A DNA stretch of 64,000 bases from Rossellomorea pakistanensis (GTDB taxonomy: Bacteria > Bacillota > Bacilli > Bacillales > Bacillaceae_B), in assembly GCF_016908495.1 (NCBI RefSeq), contig NZ_JAFBDZ010000003.1, positions 186,001-250,000 of the forward strand, read 5' to 3'. Positions 1-10,596 of this stretch are shown piece by piece. The notes below the pieces were generated by a model, which was given only the letters and a program-made list of their open reading frames with translations, had not been told where the DNA came from and ran no database searches. A program made the translations under genes and the position numbers. The stretch's first letter is position 1. The number at the start of each line of letters is the position of its first letter.

Positions 1-760
1 AGTTCTCATTTGGATTGGAGTCCTTTTATTTGCCATTCCTCAAGCATTCTTAAGCATCTTGTTAATTTTAGTATCATTTGTAGATCAATCAGGAGTCGTT
101 TACTATGCTGATATACAAGGAATCGAAAGTTCCATAAATGCCTATAGAGATGGAGGATTTAGTGAAATATTCAAACAGCGTTTTGATGATTGGTTTGCTG
201 TAAATGGTCCTGCAAATATCTTTTTCCTACTCCTATCGATTTTACCAATGATGTTAATTGGTGCTGGCGCTAGTAAAATACATGCCCTTGAAAAAGTAAG
301 GGAAAACAGAGGGAAATGGATGCTACTCTTAACTCTTACGTTAATAACTGGAATTGTTATTAAATCCCTACCGTATTTATTCCAGCAAAATTTAGCCTAT
401 TCTTATGTTCAAGATGCATTAGGTGGTCCGTTCTTATCAGTATCATATGCCGCATTTATTGCATTATTAATGTTAAATCGCAAACTTAATAAAATTCTTA
501 AACCGTTAGCGACAGCTGGAAAAATGTCCCTGACAAATTACTTAACACAATCTATAGTAGGTACTCTAATCTTTTACTCATATGGTTTAGGTTTATACGG
601 GGGTGTAACACTCCTTACAGGTACATGGTTAGCGATAGGGATCTTTTGCATCCAAGTCATTCTTTCCGAGATTTGGCTTTCAAAATTTCGTTATGGCCCA
701 GCAGAGAAGTTGTGGAGGATACTATCATACAAGGGGAAAGTTAAAGAAGAGGCAAAGTAA
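1..760 (+). CDS. DUF418-family membrane protein, C-terminal part (5' end outside window)
   Basis: The reading frame is open from base 2, so the gene begins before the window and only about the last 252 residues are visible. The TTG near base 59 is an internal leucine codon, not a start. The protein is strongly hydrophobic with roughly six membrane segments. Its last 150 residues have the look of the DUF418 domain: a NYLTQS-type motif (the usual GxxxLTNYLxQS) and a closing segment ending FRYGPAEKLWR, which corresponds to the F-G-P-E-W-W-R signature of the family (YeiB, YrkO and YxaH types). The molecular role of this family is unknown; transport or cell-envelope function is only guessed. The stop lies 24 bases before yisK, so co-transcription is possible. 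Confidence 0.7.
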   Translation, partial: VLIWIGVLLFAIPQAFLSILLILVSFVDQSGVVYYADIQGIESSINAYRDGGFSEIFKQRFDDWFAVNGPANIFFLLLSILPMMLIGAGASKIHALEKVRENRGKWMLLLTLTLITGIVIKSLPYLFQQNLAYSYVQDALGGPFLSVSYAAFIALLMLNRKLNKILKPLATAGKMSLTNYLTQSIVGTLIFYSYGLGLYGGVTLLTGTWLAIGIFCIQVILSEIWLSKFRYGPAEKLWRILSYKGKVKEEAK

Positions 761-784
761 AAAATAAAGAAAGGGAGAAATGAT

Positions 785-1675
785 ATGAAACTTGCAGCCT
801 TTCAAATGAATGACAAAGAATATTATGGTGTAGTAGAAGAATCAGAGGAAGTAGTTTGGAATGTTAGAGAAATGGGAGAAAACCTCCCCGATACTTTACT
901 TAGAGGCATCCAGGAAGGCGCTTCTTTTATTCAGAGAATAGTAGAAAGTATGGGGCATAAAAGTTCATACCCTAAAGAGCCTCCTTATTGTTTCCCTATT
1001 AAAGAAGTAAAGTGGAAAGCACCTATTTCAGTACCAACCAAAAACATCATGTGTGTAGGGAAAAATTATCGTGATCATGCAATTGAAATGGGAAGTGAAG
1101 CAGATATTCCCCAGGATGTGATGGTATTTACAAAAGCTCCGACCAGTGTCATCGGGCATATGGAAGATGTTTTAAGTCATCATGGAGTAACAGAAGAATT
1201 AGACTATGAAGGGGAACTAGCGCTGATCATTGGAAAGGCTGGGAAAGGGATTGATGAGAAGGACGCATTGGATTTCATTTTCGGCTATACGATTATCAAC
1301 GATATTACGGCAAGAGATTTACAAAAAAAGCACAAACAATTCTTTATAGGAAAAAGCTTAGATACGACCTGCCCAATGGGACCCTGGATTGTCACCTCAG
1401 ATGAGATTCCACAGCCCAATAACCTTACCATCATGACGAAAATTAATGGAGAAATACGGCAACATTCAAATACAAAACATTTTATATTCCCGATCGAGCG
1501 AATCATCTCAGAATTATCGAAAGGAATGACATTACAGCCCGGTGATATCATTGCTACAGGAACACCTGCTGGAGTGGGAAAAGGTTTTAACCCGCCTAAG
1601 TTCTTAAAAAGCGGGGATATGATGGAAATATCCATCGAAGGTATCGGAGTATTAAAAAATAATATTACACCCTAA
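785..1675 (+). CDS. yisK: Fumarylacetoacetate hydrolase-fold protein YisK
   Basis: A 296-residue protein with the FAH catalytic fold from about residue 85 to the end. The metal-binding acids are visible as E142 and E144 in YEGELALIIG and D173 in NDITARD, followed by the substrate-pocket K190 and the TGTPAGVG loop near the C-terminus. Family members hydrolyse or decarboxylate acylpyruvate-like acids. B. subtilis YisK is reported to decarboxylate oxaloacetate and to localise with the Mbl cytoskeleton; whether this protein does both is inference from homology and synteny. The start is supported by a purine-rich AAGAAAGGGAGAA site. It precedes yisL, as in B. subtilis. Confidence 0.88.
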   Translation: MKLAAFQMNDKEYYGVVEESEEVVWNVREMGENLPDTLLRGIQEGASFIQRIVESMGHKSSYPKEPPYCFPIKEVKWKAPISVPTKNIMCVGKNYRDHAIEMGSEADIPQDVMVFTKAPTSVIGHMEDVLSHHGVTEELDYEGELALIIGKAGKGIDEKDALDFIFGYTIINDITARDLQKKHKQFFIGKSLDTTCPMGPWIVTSDEIPQPNNLTIMTKINGEIRQHSNTKHFIFPIERIISELSKGMTLQPGDIIATGTPAGVGKGFNPPKFLKSGDMMEISIEGIGVLKNNITP

Positions 1676-1781
1676 TGTGACAAATCTAAGAACATGATAG
1701 ATTAGATTTTAATACTAGGAATTAATTATGGTATTATGAAGGTTGGAAAGATCAAATTGGATATAAAAGGAGGAAATCACA

Positions 1782-2153
1782 GTGTTTGATACAACACATG
1801 CTCATATTACGACATGGGCGATTGCTCTTATACTCTTTTTTGTTGCATTAGGATTACATAATAGTGGAAAAGAAAAGGCTAGAAAAATCGTTCACATGAC
1901 CCTTCGCTTATTTTACTTGCTCATTATTTTAACGGGTGCTTTATTGTTCTGGAAACACCAAGGAATTAATCCAGCACTCTACGGTATTAAAGCGTTGGCA
2001 GGAATTTGGATTATCGCCATGTTTGAAATGATTTTAGTAAGAACTTCAAAAGGGGAAAAAACAGGGGCATTTTGGGTACAATTTATTATTGCCCTACTTG
2101 TTTTGCTTTACCTTGGTTTAAGACTACCATTAGGATTTCATCCTTTTGCATAA
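1782..2153 (+). CDS. yisL: UPF0344 (DUF1516) membrane protein YisL
   Basis: A 123-residue integral membrane protein with four predicted hydrophobic segments, at about residues 8-25, 38-58, 65-85 and 97-115. It starts at GTG behind a strong AAAGGAGGAAA site. Size, topology and position directly after yisK match the UPF0344/DUF1516 family, whose B. subtilis member is YisL. No function is established for this family. It ends 10 bases before a strong intrinsic terminator (2163-2206), which closes the yisK-yisL unit. In B. subtilis the next gene is the wall protease wprA; it is absent here and replaced by about 430 bases of repeat-bearing DNA. Confidence 0.82.
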   Translation: MFDTTHAHITTWAIALILFFVALGLHNSGKEKARKIVHMTLRLFYLLIILTGALLFWKHQGINPALYGIKALAGIWIIAMFEMILVRTSKGEKTGAFWVQFIIALLVLLYLGLRLPLGFHPFA

Positions 2154-2162
2154 CCTATCAAG

Positions 2163-2206
2163 AAAGCTGACTCTAACCATCATTTGTTGGTTGGGGTCAG
2201 CTTTTT
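2163..2206 (+). terminator. Intrinsic terminator after yisL
   Basis: Arms AAAGCTGACTCTAACCA and TGGTTGGGGTCAGCTTT form a stem of about 17 bp with one or two wobbles and a 7-base loop, followed by TTATT. It lies just past the yisL stop codon. Confidence 0.85.
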
Positions 2207-2263
2207 ATTGGATAAGAATATATAAAAATTTGGAGTGTTTATGGATAAAAAGGTTTGTTATTG

Positions 2264-2446
2264 GCAAGCGTAAGCGCCTAGGCCTTCGAGTCATAAGTCA
2301 AGTCACCCATAAATGGAAAAATCACCCTTTCCAGGTGACTCGTTTTATGCTTGTCAGATGCCCAAAGGATGTGGGTCAGAAAGGCGTTGACACAGGACGT
2401 GGAGAAGTTAGCCTTTCATCCTCTTATAGAGGCGCTTCCGCTTTTC
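2264..2446 (+). repeat. Bacillaceae intergenic repeat, family B, copy 1 (expanded)
   Basis: The left part reads GCGCCTAGGCCTTCGAGTC, the middle has inverted arms AAGTCACC and GGTGACT around a short A/T-rich linker, then come ATGCTTGTCAGATG and finally AGGCGCTTCCGCTTTTCTTATT. The same sequence of landmarks (CGCCTAGCTCCTCGAG, AAGTCAAGCCA... inverted arms, ATGCTTGTCGGAGCTGA, AAGGCGCC...GCTTTTCTTATT) is seen at 59472-59596. This copy is about 60 bases longer because of an insert near 2360-2430. Apparent reading frames across it are not genes. The rest of the gap, 2447-2643, shows nothing I can identify. Confidence 0.75.
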
Positions 2447-2643
2447 TTATTGGATTTTCAATTTAGAATTTCGGAAAATGAGAGCAGGAGCTGATAAACT
2501 GGTAACCGAAAGGCGCCATTAAAGTGGAATTAAATCAAATTACACGAATTCTCACGAAAAAAATAAAAATAATTGACCATCTTTATTTAATCAGCGACCA
2601 ATCAACTTTCCCCCTATGGATAAAGGGGATCACTCCTCTATGG

Positions 2644-3204
2644 TTATTCAAACTTTTCAATCATAATTCGTTTTCCATTACTTAAAGTGAATTCGAATCG
2701 GTCACGTTGTTTTTTATAGTAAGTAAAGTGATGTTGAACAGCACACACACTTTCGCCATTATCAAATGTCATAAAATTTACCCCTTGTCTGATTTTCCTA
2801 TTTTCAAGGAAAGATAGATGGTTGTGACAGAAGATACAATCATATATTGAAAAGTCAATAGAATTTAAAGAGGAGATAAATTGTACAAAGGCATCGTCGT
2901 TTAACTCATCCATCAGCATTTCAAGTGCAAAGATTAGGTTTTTCTTAATTCGGATGCTTTCCTGTTCTTCTAAGGAAATTGTTAAATATTTCGTAAACAC
3001 TTTTCCATTCGCTTGAAGTATTCCCCTGTGCCACTCACCATTTCGATTTACTTCCACCTCTTGCCCTGAATAAAATTCAAGATCTGTCTCTTCATCAAAT
3101 TCATCATCGATAAAAAGCCATAAGTCATCTACCATTTCAAGCTTTCCGGTAATGTAGGAACGATTTTGCTTTTGTAGTAGTTTAGTTCGATAAAGATTAT
3201 TCAT
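2644..3204 (-). CDS. YisN-like protein of unknown function (DUF2777 type)
   Basis: A 186-residue soluble protein lying between yisL and asnO, where B. subtilis has yisN; the assignment rests mainly on this synteny. The chosen start is the ATG at 3204, because it has a GAGGAGGGAAA site at the right distance; an upstream ATG at 3246 has none. The middle contains a C-x2-C-H-N-H cluster, which could bind a metal, and the N-terminal third resembles a small beta-barrel rich in acidic residues. No enzyme motif is recognised. It is convergent with yisL and divergent from asnO. Function unknown. Confidence 0.6.
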   Translation of the reverse strand: MNNLYRTKLLQKQNRSYITGKLEMVDDLWLFIDDEFDEETDLEFYSGQEVEVNRNGEWHRGILQANGKVFTKYLTISLEEQESIRIKKNLIFALEMLMDELNDDAFVQFISSLNSIDFSIYDCIFCHNHLSFLENRKIRQGVNFMTFDNGESVCAVQHHFTYYKKQRDRFEFTLSNGKRIMIEKFE

Positions 3205-3385
3205 ATTTTCCCTCCTCATGACATAAAGTGGCTTTGTTATCTTCATTATCTACAAAAACTCTCTAGTTTAGCATATTTCTTTACAAGAAAAATGGAATTA
3301 TGACAATTAACCAATTTTTCAAAAATGCATATGATAACCATATGTAATTGAGCCCATTTTCGAAAGGGAGAAGGGATGATAGGTA

Positions 3386-5236
3386 ATGTGCGGAATTACT
3401 GGATGGATTGATTATTGGAATGAATTAAGAACTGAAAAAAACACTTTGGAAAAAATGACGAATACCTTAAAGAAAAGAGGCCCAGATGATACCAATTTTT
3501 GGCTGCATCCATATGTAGCATTTGGACATAAACGGTTAGTTGTAGTGGATCCTGAAGGTGGGAAACAACCTATGAGTAAAACGGCCCAGGATCACACATT
3601 TACGATTTGCTATAATGGCGAGCTTTACAATACAGAGGACATTAGAAAAATTCTTCTTACTAAAGGATATTCATTTAGTGGACATTCTGACACAGAGGTA
3701 TTACTAGCTTCTTATATTGAATGGAGAGAAGAGTGCGTTGACCATTTAAACGGAATATTTGCTTTTGCTGTTTGGGATAGTGAGAAGGAGCATGTGTTTA
3801 TTGGCAGAGATCGATTAGGGGTTAAGCCACTCTTTTATAGTGAGAAAAAAGGAGGTCTGTTATTTGGCTCTGAAATAAAATCCCTTCTTGCCCATCCAGA
3901 TGTTAAAGCCGAAGTGGATCGTGAGGGACTTTCGGAGATATTAGGACTGGGACCTTCCCGATCTCCGGGTAATGGTGTATTTAAAGGAATTGCTGAACTA
4001 AGACCTGGGCACGCCCTTACTTTTTCACGCAATGGTTTAAAAATCTGGAGATACTGGAATGTTGAAAGTAAACGACATGAAGATACCTTTGAAGAAACAG
4101 TGGAGAATGTTCGCTTTTTATTGTCTGACAGTATCACACGTCAGCTTGTCTCAGATGTTCCCCTATGTACTTTTCTTTCTGGAGGAGTCGATTCAAGCGC
4201 CATTACAGGGATTGCAGCTAATACGTATAAAAGGGAGGGGAAAGGGAGACTCCACACCTATTCTGTAGATTATGAAGGGAATGACGAGTTCTTTAAGTCG
4301 AATGCTTTTCAACCTGATGCAGATGGTCCATGGATCGAAAAGGTGTCAAAACATTTCGGGACCACTCATCATTCCTGTTACATTTCACAGGAATCACTTA
4401 AAGATTATTTGGTGGAAGCCGTACATGTAAGGGATTTACCTGGGATGGCAGATGTAGATTCATCGTTGCTATGGTTTTGTAAAGAAATTAAACAAGATTT
4501 CACTGTAGGATTATCTGGAGAATGTGCTGACGAAATTTTTGGAGGCTATCCGTGGTTTCACAGAGAAGAAGACTTTCATCGCCATGGATTCCCATGGATG
4601 AGATCTACAGCAGAACGTCAGGGACTGTTAAAGCAATCATGGAAACAGAAGTTAAACCTCAATGAATATGTATTATCTAAATATGAAGAAACCGTTAAAG
4701 AAACTCCAAGAATGGAAGGAGAAAATGAGATAGAGGCGAAAAGGCGGCAGTTATTTTATTTAAATCTCATTTGGTTTATGACGACATTACTCGATCGTAA
4801 GGACAGAATGAGTATGGGAGCAAGTCTTGAGGTGCGGGTCCCATTCGCGGATCATCGCTTGGTCGAATACGTATGGAATATTCCATGGGAAATGAAGATG
4901 TATAAAAATCGCGAAAAAGGGATCTTAAGGAAAGCATTGGAAGGAATACTGCCACATGAGGTTCTTTATCGTAAAAAAAGCCCTTATCCGAAAACGCATC
5001 ATCCGTTATATACGTCTCTAGTGAAAAATTGGCTTAATGAAATAATGGAGGATCCGTCATCCGTACTACTTGAACTATTTGATCAAAAACAATTACAGGA
5101 TATTGTTCAATCAGACGGAAAAGCCTTTCAAGTGCCATGGTACGGTCAGCTAATGACGGGACCACAATTATTAGCTCATTTAGCTCAAATTCATGTTTGG
5201 TTTAAAGACTATAATATTAATATTGTAGAAAGTTAG
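3386..5236 (+). CDS. asnO: Asparagine synthetase, glutamine-hydrolysing (AsnO type)
   Basis: A 616-residue class II amidotransferase that makes asparagine from aspartate, ATP and glutamine. The mature enzyme would begin at Cys2 (M-C-G), the nucleophile of the N-terminal glutaminase domain; RGPDD and the YNGELYN motif complete this half (residues 1 to about 210). The C-terminal synthetase domain has the PP-loop LSGGVDSS, then GLSGECADEIFGGYPW and the R-VPFADHRLVEY segment. Length and position (next to yisN and upstream of yisQ) match B. subtilis AsnO, which is induced in sporulation. The 5' region is only 180 bases and I see no convincing promoter. Confidence 0.92.
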   Translation: MCGITGWIDYWNELRTEKNTLEKMTNTLKKRGPDDTNFWLHPYVAFGHKRLVVVDPEGGKQPMSKTAQDHTFTICYNGELYNTEDIRKILLTKGYSFSGHSDTEVLLASYIEWREECVDHLNGIFAFAVWDSEKEHVFIGRDRLGVKPLFYSEKKGGLLFGSEIKSLLAHPDVKAEVDREGLSEILGLGPSRSPGNGVFKGIAELRPGHALTFSRNGLKIWRYWNVESKRHEDTFEETVENVRFLLSDSITRQLVSDVPLCTFLSGGVDSSAITGIAANTYKREGKGRLHTYSVDYEGNDEFFKSNAFQPDADGPWIEKVSKHFGTTHHSCYISQESLKDYLVEAVHVRDLPGMADVDSSLLWFCKEIKQDFTVGLSGECADEIFGGYPWFHREEDFHRHGFPWMRSTAERQGLLKQSWKQKLNLNEYVLSKYEETVKETPRMEGENEIEAKRRQLFYLNLIWFMTTLLDRKDRMSMGASLEVRVPFADHRLVEYVWNIPWEMKMYKNREKGILRKALEGILPHEVLYRKKSPYPKTHHPLYTSLVKNWLNEIMEDPSSVLLELFDQKQLQDIVQSDGKAFQVPWYGQLMTGPQLLAHLAQIHVWFKDYNINIVES

Positions 5237-5257
5237 AATGAAGAGTTTCTAATAATA

Positions 5258-5423
5258 AAAGGCTTGTTGCTATTTTTCAAAAAAGTTGATTGCAGCGAAA
5301 GGATGCTCGCTTTCCGCGGGGCTCACCTTACCCGCTACTCACGCAGGAATCTCACACCTTCTGCTCCAATCCACTCATCGTTTTCAATATTGTTAAAAGC
5401 AACAAACTTTTAGAAAAGAGCCT
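5258..5423. repeat. MITE-like element, family C, copy 1
   Basis: Termini are AAAAGGCTTGTTGCTATTTTT on the left and, read on the other strand, TTAGGCTCTTTTCTAAAAG followed by TTTGTTGCTTTT on the right. They enclose a core (5284-5375) with GCAGCGAAAGGATGCTCGC, TTTCCGCGGGGCTCACC and GCAGGAATCTCACACC. The same core appears on the opposite strand at 60361-60486. It lies between convergent asnO and yisQ and codes for nothing. Confidence 0.75.
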
Positions 5424-5428
5424 AATTA

Positions 5429-5469
5429 AAAGACCCCTGTAACCTCTAATTAAGGTGAATGGGGTCTTC
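5429..5469. terminator. Terminator overlapping the end of yisQ, also serving asnO
   Basis: Arms AAAGACCCC (5429-5437) and GGGGTCTT (5461-5468) flank the yisQ stop codon. The right-hand arm encodes the last codons of yisQ, so the stop lies inside the loop. T-runs follow on both strands, so the hairpin can act in both directions. Confidence 0.75.
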
Positions 5470-6807
5470 ATTTTTTATAAATGTTTTTCGAATCCATACC
5501 CTTGATTTCCAACGGTGCAGCATAATAATGCCTCTTAGCCACTCATCTGCTATAAAGGAAATCCAGATTCCGATTAAACCTAAACCAAAATGAATACCTA
5601 AGAGATATGAGAGGGTGACGCTCACTCCCCACATGGAGAGAATTCCCATATAGACCGGGAATTTAACATCACCAGTAGCTCTAAGCGCGTTGATTACAAC
5701 AAGATTAAAGCTTCTGCCAGGCTCTAAAATAATCGTCAAATAGATTAATATGCAGCCTAAATTAATTATTTCTTGATTAGAAGTGAATATTTTCATCAAT
5801 GGTGTAGACAAAAAGGAAAATAGTATAGCCATTAATACGGAAATAAAGATAGCAATCTTTAAACTTTTGATGCATCTCTGATAAGCTTCTTCGATTTTCT
5901 GTGCTCCCACCATATGTCCGATTAGAATTTGAGTACCTTGACTAATGGCAACACTAAATAAGAAGATAAACATCATTAAATTTTGAGCATAAACCTTGGT
6001 CGTTAACGCTTCTGTCCCAAGAATAGCAATGAAATACGTAATTACCATTTGAGACCCATTATAGGAGAGGTGTTCACCTGCAGAAGGGATCCCGATTTTC
6101 AATAGGTCTTTCAAATGCTTCATTGGAATCTTGAACAGGCCCTTAAAAGGCAAAGCATCTGGAACTCTTTTGAATAAGACGATTACTAAAACGACAAATC
6201 CTAGCAGCCTACTTATAGTTGTCGAGTAGGCTACCCCCTCGACGCCAAGAACTGGAACTCCAAAAGGACCAAAAATGAATAAGTAATTTCCGATAACATT
6301 AAGAATATTCATCCCAATCGTGATATACATAGCATCTTTCGTGTAACCATAACTGCGAATGATTGCACCTGCCGTCATAATTAGAGCCTGAATAAATGCA
6401 AAGCCACCGACGATATTAAGGTAGGAAGAAGCTTCAGTAAGCAGGTTTTTCGGCAAATCCATCAATAATAAAAGATCTTCGTTGAAAATCCAAATACTTA
6501 AACTTAGTAAAATTCCAAACAGCAAGTTCGCAAGAAGTGAGATTAATGAAATTTCTCCGGCTGCTTGCTTGCGTTCCGCTCCAAGGTTTTGGGCAACTAA
6601 TATTGCTGTTCCTGTAGCAACAAATCCAAACATAACAATAATTAGAGAAAGGATTTGATTAGAAACTCCAACCGCAGCAACGGATTCGTCTGAATACTGA
6701 CTAAGCATTAAGGTATCTGCATTGCCCATCAGCATATGCAGGAGAATTTCAATGAAGATTGGCCAAGTTAAGGCAAAGAGGGTGATATTTTTTGCATTTT
6801 TTTTCAT
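5446..6807 (-). CDS. yisQ: MATE-family exporter YisQ
   Basis: A 453-residue protein with twelve predicted membrane segments arranged as two similar halves, typical of the MATE (MatE) family of Na+- or H+-coupled drug and metabolite exporters. It starts at ATG behind AAGGGGAAC. The N-terminal half carries the characteristic P-x-x-x-E near residue 20 and the Q-x-x-G-A region after helix 3. Length and place downstream of asnO match B. subtilis YisQ, whose substrate is not known. Its 3' end is buried in a terminator hairpin. A large family A hairpin (6834-6970) separates it from nplT upstream, so it probably has its own promoter, though none is obvious. Confidence 0.87.
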   Translation of the reverse strand: MKKNAKNITLFALTWPIFIEILLHMLMGNADTLMLSQYSDESVAAVGVSNQILSLIIVMFGFVATGTAILVAQNLGAERKQAAGEISLISLLANLLFGILLSLSIWIFNEDLLLLMDLPKNLLTEASSYLNIVGGFAFIQALIMTAGAIIRSYGYTKDAMYITIGMNILNVIGNYLFIFGPFGVPVLGVEGVAYSTTISRLLGFVVLVIVLFKRVPDALPFKGLFKIPMKHLKDLLKIGIPSAGEHLSYNGSQMVITYFIAILGTEALTTKVYAQNLMMFIFLFSVAISQGTQILIGHMVGAQKIEEAYQRCIKSLKIAIFISVLMAILFSFLSTPLMKIFTSNQEIINLGCILIYLTIILEPGRSFNLVVINALRATGDVKFPVYMGILSMWGVSVTLSYLLGIHFGLGLIGIWISFIADEWLRGIIMLHRWKSRVWIRKTFIKNEDPIHLN

Positions 6808-6833
6808 TAGGTTCCCCTTTACTAAAACATTGA

Positions 6834-6970
6834 AAGGCTTGGGCTGTCCTATAAGGGGTCCAAAACCACATTAATTGTTCCTATATAGAAGCTGTTCTGA
6901 CGATTTCTTCTATATAGTGAAAACTAGTGGTTTCTGACACCTTGGTTTTGCGGACAACCCTAAACCTTTT
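6834..6970. repeat. 3'-end long hairpin, family A, copy 1 (after nplT)
   Basis: Outer arms AAAGG-TTGGGCTGTCC and GGACAACCCTAAACCTTT, then GGTCCAAAACCAC pairing with GTGGTTTCTGACACC, and an inner TATATAGAAG / CTTCTATATA stem. It begins 13 bases past the nplT stop on the minus strand and probably terminates that transcript. Confidence 0.8.
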
Positions 6971-6982
6971 AGAGTGTTATTT

Positions 6983-8764
<1,782 letters not shown>

Positions 8765-8772
8765 TCACCTAA

Positions 8773-8801
8773 AGGTTATTCTAAATGCTTATGAATGTCA
8801 A
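8773..8801 (-). promoter_or_regulatory. Candidate sigma-A promoter of nplT
   Basis: Read on the minus strand: TTGACA (8801-8796), 17 bases, TAACCT (8778-8773). The -35 is perfect and the -10 keeps only the TA...T frame. It lies 33 bases before the nplT start. Confidence 0.45.
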
Positions 8802-8911
8802 TATAGTAAAATTTCACTTAATAGTTGAAAAAGGAATATTTAATCGATAGATTGAATAGAAGGAGGCGATTTTGCTCGAACAATAGTAGTAATAATTTTC
8901 AAAAAAAACTG

Positions 8912-8939
8912 TTGTCAAACTAGAGATAGGCGGTATAAT
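8912..8939 (+). promoter_or_regulatory. Promoter of the maltodextrin operon
   Basis: TTGTCA (8912-8917), 16 bases, TATAAT (8934-8939). It is the best promoter in the divergent nplT-mdxE gap and is followed by three operator-like sites before the mdxE start. Confidence 0.65.
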
Positions 8940-8950
8940 AGGAGTAGGTT

Positions 8951-9030
8951 GTGCAATCGTTTTCACTAATTATGAAAGCGTTAACGTAATACGTCTTTCT
9001 TTTTTTGTAGAATTGTGCAAACGTTTGTCC
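8951..9030 (+). promoter_or_regulatory. Three LacI/CcpA-type operator-like sites in the mdxE leader
   Basis: Site 1 (8951-8965) GTGCAATCGTTTTCA and site 2 (8972-8986) ATGAAAGCGTTAACG each miss the cre consensus WTGNAANCGNWNNCW by one base. Site 3 (9014-9029) contains the palindrome GCAAACGTTTG, a LacI-family half-site pair with the central CG. Inference: one or more are bound by the LacI-type regulator encoded at 14629 and/or by CcpA. All lie downstream of the promoter, where binding would block transcription. Confidence 0.55.
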
Positions 9031-9076
9031 AATCATAATAGGGTTTATACTTACTATTTTCAGGAGGGGTCAGAGA

Positions 9077-10357
9077 ATGAAGAAGGCATTATCATTACTT
9101 ATGGTACTCATGCTTGTCCTAGGGGCGTTAGCTGCTTGCGGTCCTAATAGAGAAGAGGGGGCAGGCAATACTGATGAAAAGGACAACACTGCTGATGACG
9201 CAAAAAAGCCAGAGAAGTTAGTGATCTGGGAAGATGAAAAGAAATCAGCTTGGTTAGATGAGGTTGGGAAAAAATTCACTGAAGAAACAGGTATTGAATT
9301 AGAAGTTAAGGAAGTAGAGATGGCTTCTAAAATGAAAGAGCAATTACGTTTAGATGGTCCAGCTGGGACAGGTCCAGATGTATTAACTCTTCCACATGAT
9401 CAGATCGGTGAATTAGCACTGGCTGGTCATATTGCGGAATTAAAAGTTGAACAAGATGTTAAAGATCGTTTTTCTGAATCTTCTATTTTAGCGGAAAGCT
9501 ATGACGGGAAATTGTACGGACTTCCTAAATCTACTGAAACGCCGGTTTTTATATATAACAAAGCATTGATGGAAGAACCACCTGCTACAATGGAAGAACT
9601 ATATGAATTCTCTAAAGAAAATACTAGTGGAGATCAATATGGTTTCTTAGCTCTTTGGGATAATTATTACTTTGCACATGCTGTAATTGGTGGTATGGGT
9701 GGATATGTGTTCGCTGAAAATGATGGAGCATTAGATCCGAAAGACATTGGTCTAAACAATGATGGTGCTGTTAAAGGTACAGAATATATTCAAAAATGGT
9801 ATAAAGAGGGTCTTTTCCCTAAGGGAATCATTGGTGAAAACGGTGGTTCGGCAATGGATGGGTTATTCAATGAAGGAAAAGTCGCATCTGTTATGAACGG
9901 TCCATGGTCATTCCAAGGCTATAAGGATGCAGGGATTGAGATTGGAGTTTCGGCACTCCCACCATTTGAAAATGGAGAGCACATGAAAACATTTATGGGT
10001 GTGAAAGGGTGGCATGTATCCGGTTATTCTAAAAATAAGGAATGGGCTCAAAAATTCATCGAGTTTGTAACAGAAGATGAAAATTCTAAACTTCGTTTTG
10101 AGCAAACACATGAGGTTCCGCCAAATACAGCATTAATCGATGATCCTGCTATTGCAGATAACGAAGGAGCAAAAGCTGTAGCGGAGCAATCACAATATGG
10201 TGTACCAATGCCGAACATTCCTGAAATGGGTACTGTTTGGGAACCAATGGCAACGGCTTTACAAACAGTTGTAACAGGTAAAGCTGAACCACAAAAAGCT
10301 TTAGATGAGGCCGTTCAGCAAATTCAATCTAATATTGAAGCAAATCATTCAAATTAA
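9077..10357 (+). CDS. mdxE: Maltodextrin-binding lipoprotein of an ABC importer (MalE/MdxE type)
   Basis: A 426-residue extracytoplasmic solute-binding protein. A lipoprotein signal ends at the lipobox LAAC with lipidated Cys21, followed by a charged linker rich in D, E and K. The rest is a family 1 sugar-binding protein: LVIWEDEKK near the start of the mature domain, GTGPDVLTLPHDQIGELA, AVIGGMGGYVF, and EPMATALQTVVTGKAEPQKALDEA at the C-terminus. It would capture maltose or maltodextrins at the cell surface. Start behind CAGGAGGGGTC. It heads the operon with two permease genes and an amylase, but a hairpin and a repeat separate it from mdxF, which usually lets the binding protein be made in excess. 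Confidence 0.88.
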   Translation: MKKALSLLMVLMLVLGALAACGPNREEGAGNTDEKDNTADDAKKPEKLVIWEDEKKSAWLDEVGKKFTEETGIELEVKEVEMASKMKEQLRLDGPAGTGPDVLTLPHDQIGELALAGHIAELKVEQDVKDRFSESSILAESYDGKLYGLPKSTETPVFIYNKALMEEPPATMEELYEFSKENTSGDQYGFLALWDNYYFAHAVIGGMGGYVFAENDGALDPKDIGLNNDGAVKGTEYIQKWYKEGLFPKGIIGENGGSAMDGLFNEGKVASVMNGPWSFQGYKDAGIEIGVSALPPFENGEHMKTFMGVKGWHVSGYSKNKEWAQKFIEFVTEDENSKLRFEQTHEVPPNTALIDDPAIADNEGAKAVAEQSQYGVPMPNIPEMGTVWEPMATALQTVVTGKAEPQKALDEAVQQIQSNIEANHSN

Positions 10358-10370
10358 TCGTTGCTTAAAA

Positions 10371-10405
10371 GCGGTACCTTTCACTACTAGAGAGGTACTG
10401 CTATC
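10371..10405 (+). terminator. Hairpin after mdxE (partial terminator or 3' stabiliser)
   Basis: Arms GCGGTACCT (10371-10379) and AGGTACTGC (10393-10401), nine pairs with one wobble, followed by a weak U-tract TATCCTTTT. Being inside the operon it probably only reduces read-through into mdxF or protects the mdxE mRNA. Confidence 0.55.
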
Positions 10406-10473
10406 CTTTTAACTTCCTATACTCAATAGCTGTATGAGCAAGGGAATCTTTTGATAGGAGCGTTAAAGTCAAG

Positions 10474-10596
10474 GTCCAGCTCTGCGCCCAGCCTCTCCAG
10501 TCAATAAGCCAAGTCATGAATGAAGGGAAGGTACCCTTCATTCATGACTCGGCTTATACTACACCTTAGGCTGAATAAAACACCGCCGATTTTCTT
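10474..10596 (+). repeat. Bacillaceae intergenic repeat, family B, copy 2
   Basis: Landmarks CCAGCTCTGCGCCCAGCCTC, AAGCCAAGTCATGAATGAAG with the inverted arm CTTCATTCATGACTCGGCTT, and a decayed end CACCGCCGATTTTCTTA. It sits in the 296-base gap between mdxE and mdxF, inside a transcribed operon. The inverted arms could form a stem of about 20 bp. Confidence 0.7.

Noticed and set aside
1285-1635. Antisense frame inside yisK, and similar antisense frames inside clpB, fabH, oppC, oppD and pepF
   Set aside because: They are shadows of strongly coding genes on the other strand, without ribosome-binding sites.
2146-2466. Frame of about 106 codons on the plus strand after yisL
   Set aside because: It begins inside the end of yisL, crosses the yisL terminator and a family B repeat and has no ribosome-binding site or recognisable protein.
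3300-3370. Sigma-A promoter of asnO (TTAACC-N17-TATGAT)
   Set aside because: Both hexamers are poor and the region is A/T-rich, so I cannot distinguish it from chance.
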